A DNA stretch of 64,000 bases, taken from the NCBI GenBank assembly GCA_000349905.1, contig KB722755.1, forward strand, positions 554,542 through 618,541. Direction: 5' to 3'. This DNA comes from Volvariella volvacea V23. Lineage: Eukaryota > Basidiomycota > Agaricomycetes > Agaricales > Pluteaceae. Position numbers and translations under genes: made by a program. Positions 59,072 to 64,000 of the stretch are shown in pieces; position 1 is the first letter of the stretch, and every line of letters begins with the position of its first letter. The notes below the pieces were generated by a model. The model made no database searches, was not told the origin of the DNA, and saw only the letters and a program-made list of their open reading frames with translations.

Positions 59072-61017
59072 ATGTCACTCACAGCGGACGGTCTGTGTCG
59101 AATGGCAGAGGAATGCGGGGGGAAAGCATCGGATATGTCAGATCTGCTGCGCTTTGCGATGCAGAGCGCATATCATAACCTCTACCATGAGGTGTGGACC
59201 AACGAAAAGTGGCCTTTCATCAGGGAAGAGGTCGTGCGTCACAATCCCCTCAAGTCTATCCAAGTACCCTCCGAGGTTCATGCATTCGCCCCTTGGGAGA
59301 GTTGCCGCACTATGTTCCAGATTCTTCGGTGTCGTCCATTTGTCCGCGACGAATACCACGTCGTCTTGGCCGACATAATAGAATGCAGAAAACGAGGTGT
59401 CTCAGTGTTTCACCGACCACTTGATGGTGGTATGGGTCAGCAAACCGTCCAGTCCGGAAACCAAGCTGATTTGGCTGGCACGCAAAACCCCACACAACAT
59501 GATGCACTCTTCCCCAACCCATTTGCACAAGACCACGATGGTCCAGCTCTCACGGGTGTCTCCATTCTCGGACAATCAGGCATCGGTACGCTTTCACGCC
59601 AGTCCATTCTTGTTCATCCATTGATTTCTCATCGTTAGGCAAAACGACTTTTCTCTTCTTCATCCTTCTATTACGTCTCCATGCGAAGATGCCCACCCTT
59701 CTCATGATAGAGCCCGACACTGTCACGCTCTTTTTATCGGGTGGTGTCTTCGACTTGCCTTTAACCTATTTGTCACTCGCAGATCGCATTATCCCTCAAG
59801 ATGTGTGGTGCCTCGTCTCCAACAGATTGGTGGATGACGTTCCTGAACCGATCGTTTGGTGTTGTAGTGGTGTCATAATTCAAACCACTTCTCTACACCC
59901 ACACCGCCTTGAATGGGTGAAAAAGACAGAGAGAGTATATCGCTACTTCATGCATCCGTTTTCACTCCCAGAGCTCATAATTGGGTATGAAACTATTAGA
60001 TTTTCCGTTTTATGGATATCTACTAATCAGCTACAAAGATGGGGCCGAGGCCTGAAGGAACCAAAAGTAGATCAAAATGCGGTGGAGCGCCGTTTACAAG
60101 AATATCACGAAAATTATACTCCATCAGCGAGGAACGCTTGGAACATGGTAAAAGACCCGCAAGGCTTTAGGGATATGATCCATAGGGACGTATGGAACAT
60201 GAAGTTTCAGGAATTATCTGATTCCTTTTGGCGTCAGGAATTCAACTTCATGAACAACGACTTCTCAGACCGCATCTTCACGGTTAAAGTTGGGGGAGAG
60301 CGTGGAGATTATGTCATTGACATGCAGCCACACATTGTCCACCTGCTGGTGGAGGCGTTTTACGTCCATGAGAGGAAGGAAGCCGTAGACCTTTTTGAAA
60401 TATTTTATTGGCGCGAGGAAATTAGGGGGGTAGCTGGACGTTTCCTGGATTACATGTTGCACTCGCTACTACTACGCAAGTCACACTGGCCCGTCAGACA
60501 CCTTAAACGCTATCGTTGGACAGCGAGCCAACCATATCCAGAATTGGTCCCGGACACCTTTGAAGATACATTCGTGTCGAGGACAGACCCGTGTCTTCTC
60601 CGGAGAGGGGGTAAGGCTCAGGCGGACGCAAACGAGCCGTCAGATCTCGTACCAGGCCACTTCCCATGTTCCAAGCACGACCAGGACCGAGCTCAGTGCG
60701 TCCAACAACGCGGCGTCATCTTCCGATCCGACACCCAGAGCAAGACGGCGTTCGACGGCTTCCTTTTCCCGACCGACGACTGGGCGATCGTGTTCCAAGT
60801 CCCCGTTTATCGTAGGTGCACTGCGAATCAGCTTGGCTTTCGAGCTCTGCGAGATTTGGGAATCAAGAAGGTCTGGTATGCGGTCATCGTGCCTCAAGGC
60901 CAGAGTGTCGATATCCCGATCACTGCACCGCAGGACGACGAGATGATCGAAGAGGCCTTTGTTTTGGAGCTATCAGAAGCGGCTATTTGTCGTGGTAAGG
61001 CCCCAGAGGGTTCGTAG
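59072..61017 (+). CDS. Crinkler/RHS-like STAND-type NTPase with putative REase-like C-terminus
   Basis: Two exons (59072-59585, 59639-61017) close in phase to 630 residues. The 53-nt intron splits the P-loop, which becomes GQSGIGKTTFLFFILLLRLH after splicing. Then come MPTLLMIEPDTVTLFLSGGV, RLEWVKKTERVYRYFMHPFS and an all-helical region. This order matches the NTPase of fungal CR (Crinkler-RHS type) proteins described in comparative genomics. The C-terminal 130 residues (RSDTQSKTAFDGFLFPTDDW, AIVFQVPV) resemble the restriction-endonuclease-like fold of those proteins: an Asp before FLF and a polar residue in the next strand, but the expected Lys is not obvious. Such proteins are proposed as intracellular or secreted effectors in inter-organism conflict; here the role is unknown. 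No signal peptide is seen. Confidence 0.7.
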
Positions 61018-62072
61018 GTTTAAGTGTAAGCTAGTAATATGTACCATTGTGTTCTACTTCTGTGCCCATTTTGTAACATCGGTTGAGGGCGGCTTTTATG
61101 AAGTTATTTGACCTCGGCTGACCATTTCCAAAATGCGGTGGGAAATGATGTTGGTCAATACCACCACGAGCAAACAAAGGCCGCTCGGCTTTGGAATATG
61201 CCCCTTATCGACGCAGCTTACATCCAGCTCATGGATCGCAGGACATCTCCTCCACATTGGGTGCATTGCAATCTCCTTCCTCTGACGCGATCGCAGGCCA
61301 ATAGGAATGCAATGTTAGAAGCTCCGAGTATGGAAACAAAATCGGAGTGTAAGCTTGGGTTCTCGTTCACGAAACCTGGCTCGCTACCCAGCTCGGAAAC
61401 AGAAGCACTCTTCGCTGTTCTGGTGATTCAGTGCCATTGGTCACCCTAAATGAACTCATCGATGCTGAATTATCCTCAAGCGGTGAACTGCAACTTGAAC
61501 TGGAAGCAAAGGTGGGAACGAGTTGGGATCTGTCGATCCCGTTGCATATGCGACGTGGCGAGCCTGCAACCGATGACTCACAGAACTATACCAAAGTGCT
61601 GGGGGGGGATCTCGGAATGGGAATTACCACCTTGTAAACTTGGCTTTACCAACGCCTTCCGTGCTTGTGAAGGCACCACTCCATCTCAACCTCAAGCTGC
61701 CCAACGTATTTTACGGGACTATCCCCCTTAGATTTGGTCCATGTTCACCTCGATCGAGATCTTCCCATTCTTTCAAGACCAAGGTGCTGACCCTATCTCC
61801 GACTTTACCATCTGAGATCCTGTCGGAGACGGCACGACAACCATAATCAGCATCGCGGAGTTTGAGACGGCGTTCGTCACCTTGGGACGTGTTGTGTTTT
61901 TTTTGGTGAGGGTGTTTTGGAGGACAGCTACCAGATCAAGCATGATTTCGTCTCTTGTGCTTGTAGGTCACGGTGCTGGTGGGGTATAACCTGGTCTGAG
62001 ATGTCAGAGAACTCGGGGTCCGTTTCCGAGAATTGCATTGAAACACGATCCTCGATGTGCTTCAGGTAATCC
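61018..62072. other. Intergenic with possible gene remnants
   Basis: Several plus-strand frames (61108-61449, 61431-61637, 61640-61846) read protein-like in places, for instance LNELIDAELSSSGELQLELE, but they change frame and show no domain. They may be remnants of an unidentified gene. Confidence 0.35.
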
Positions 62073-62837
62073 TCAAAAACGGAGAGACCGGATAACCGGC
62101 CCCACATCACAGTGGGATGCATGTGAAGGGATAAGGTTGTGGTTTCCGAGCGTGCAAGACTGAAATGCAGGGTAAGAGTCGTCTTGGATGTGATCCTTGC
62201 ACAAGATTGAGAAATTTTGCAAGGTGTGGCAAATAGGGGATATGTTGGAGGAACGAGGCGCATTCGGTTGATGTCCCACTAAAGACATCAGTGCGTCGTA
62301 GTAGGCATCGTAAGAAACGATCCATGTATCAATTGAAAGACGTTCTATCCTGCTGTACTCTTCACAGGTCAGGGGTAGAGTCTTTCTGATGAGATTAGGG
62401 TGGCTCGAATGTGCCCCTTGTGTCTCTTCAATGAAGATGAAAAGAGGTGCCGTTTTAGATCGCCGAAGAAGCTCAGATGTTCGCGAGAGATGGCAATGTT
62501 TGATGCCTGTCCAAAAAGCGGGATCTTCGATAACCACGCTCCTCCAGGTTCTGCAGACGCTCGAGAGGGCGATTTGGTGTTGATATATCCCCCGGAATGT
62601 ATCATCTTGTTTGAATCGCCGTCGTGAGCGAGCGGCCTGCACGTGCTGCGCATTACTAAGCGTTGGGCCAACTGGCACTGCCACACTGGCGAGGTGACAG
62701 TAGATACGCCTCATCTCCTCTCTCCTTGAAAATTTCCAGTGAGTTCCGTAAAGATAGTGACCAACTACTTGTGCATTTACGCAAGGTAGTGGTCCGTCAT
62801 ACTCCAGTTGGAAGGAAACAGACAGAAACACCATCAA
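62073..62837 (-). pseudogene. F-box/LRR-like fragment, divergent to the next gene
   Basis: The frame contains YQHQIALSSVCRTWRSVVIE, DPAFWTGIKHCHLSRTSELL, RRSKTAPLFIFIEE and weak LRR-like text up to a stop at 62073. The N-terminal F-box helix (the LPxELLxxIF motif) is absent, and the C-terminal half of the family is missing, so this is a truncated copy. Its 5' end overlaps, on the other strand, the open frame of the gene that runs to the window end, so the true start is likely internal to the given span. Confidence 0.55.
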
Positions 62838-64000
62838 AAGAAGGCTCTGCTACCCCTGGCGTTCAGTTTGACGATCCTGTAGAAGTACAACGTGCAAAGA
62901 TTGATGCTAGGCTTCAAGAACTCGCAGAGGAAGCAATAATACTGCGTAAACAGCGCAATCAACTTGCTCCCATCTCCCGGCTTCCTCCAGAACTCTTTTC
63001 GAAAATAATTCACGACTGCGTACATTTTAACCCATGGCCAATCTCTAGTCCACATCTCGAATCCAGTTTTCGGGGGTTATACGGACAACACCTCACTATT
63101 TCGAGTGTTTGCACTGGTTGGAGAAAGATGGTCCTCGGCGACTACACACTGTGGGGCGAGATCAGAGAGCCGTTCCTCAAGTTAATGCCTATGCTCCTCG
63201 AACGATCCGGAACGGCGCCGCTATCCATCTCTCTCAGGTGGATGAAGAGGTGCTCAGATATACTCGTCAACCGCACTCTGGAACTTGTTGCGAAGCATTG
63301 CAATCGTATACAGCGCCTTTCCCTTAACCTGGAGTATACCGACGATGAGACTGCCATACTTTGGAAATCGGCGCCAATCCTCACTCACTGTCAGTTCCTT
63401 GACGGTGGCATCGTTCTCCCTCCAAATCGTACTTTATTCAATGGGTCTGCACCCTGTCTAACGGTCTTCGAACTATGGAACGCCAAGTTCTCATGGGACT
63501 TACCAGTCCTTCGCAGTATGCCCATGCTTAAAAAGCTCAAGGTGTCACATCCAAGATCTAGACCCACACAGCACGAATTATCAGAAATTCTCTGCTCTAT
63601 GCCAAATCTTGAGAAGCTCACCCTTCAGGATGCATTGCCAACATCTGGTGATGTCACTCCTTCCATCGTCGCACTTACCCATCTCCGCACTCTCATCCTC
63701 AGAGGAACCTCACTGGAATGCTCCTCATTCCTCTGCTGGGTGTCACATGAGAGGGCAGATTACTTTCAAATCTCCTGCTCTGATACTCCACAAGACGGTG
63801 CGCATCGGACCCTCCAACCCCATATATCAAGACTGTGCAATCAGCACGACTCCTGGGGCCCAATGCAATCCCTCACAGTCGAATGCTACCCTAATGATTA
63901 TGTGGAATTGGAATTCTGCTACTCTATCCATATCGGATTCGTTAACGGAGCTGACGATGAAGGACCTGCAACGCTTTGGTTCCAGTGGGATTTACCGCAG
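62660..64000 (+). CDS. F-box/LRR-like protein, partial at window end
   Basis: This frame stays open from 62660 to the last base, so it has no stop within the window. The 5' start is not found: there is no ATG before the F-box, which suggests an upstream exon. It reads KIDARLQELAEEAIILRKQR as the usual coiled start, then QLAPISRLPPELFSKIIHDC, TISSVCTGWRKMVLGDYTLW and IREPFLKLMPMLLERSGTAP. LRR-like strands (APCLTVFELWNAKFSWDLPV, EILCSMPNLEKLTLQDALPT) follow. The frame is undamaged in all visible parts and may be functional. It sits head to head with the fragment at 62073-62837. Confidence 0.75.

Overview
The window is nuclear DNA of a filamentous basidiomycete, most likely an Agaricomycete. The reasons are the short introns (about 45-105 nt, GT...AG, often CTGAC-like branch sites), the multi-exon genes packed on both strands, and the families present: large F-box/LRR-like paralogue sets, a repeat-less NACHT protein, HNH_2-type nuclease-like multigene families and a Crinkler/RHS-like NTPase. 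Housekeeping genes alternate with blocks of expanded and decaying accessory genes. There is one 100-base assembly gap (35512-35611).

Layout: 1-6 kb holds three F-box/LRR-type copies on the minus strand, all broken. 6.7-8.5 kb is a two-finger C2H2 transcription factor and 9.4-11.0 kb a secreted M28 aminopeptidase. 12.3 kb is a small membrane protein. 12.85-15 kb holds two more broken F-box copies joined head to tail. 15.7-17.6 kb has low-complexity hypothetical proteins and 19.2-20.4 kb a multi-pass membrane protein.

21.0-32.4 kb is the most unusual block. A divergent pair of HNH-like genes (21.0-23.9 kb) is repeated in inverted orientation at 29.7-32.4 kb. The two arms enclose mitochondrial ribosomal protein mS29 (RSM23) and a NACHT/STAND gene, which themselves share a divergent promoter. 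In each arm one partner is intact and the other broken, in complementary fashion. Two more decayed copies of one partner lie at 41.5-44.3 kb.

32.6-34.7 kb is an unrecognised minus-strand gene. 34.9-40.9 kb is a VPS9-domain Rab5 GEF, interrupted by the gap. 45.7-47.4 kb is the one complete F-box/LRR gene. 48.2-52.8 kb is a complete RecQ helicase and 54.6-58.1 kb an Opi1-family regulator. 59.1-61.0 kb is a complete Crinkler/RHS-like NTPase with a putative restriction-endonuclease-like C-terminus. 62-64 kb is a divergent F-box pair, the plus-strand member running off the end.

The housekeeping genes cover mitochondrial translation, endosomal Rab5 activation, inositol/phospholipid gene repression and DNA repair; nothing in the sequence ties them to one pathway. 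The NACHT, HNH-like, CR-like and F-box genes are families that in fungi are often lineage-specific and have been linked to innate immunity, incompatibility or regulated proteolysis. A functional link between them here is a hypothesis from position only. Exon joins were made by eye from splice signals, reading-frame phase and paralogue comparison. Where all phases close, confidence is high.
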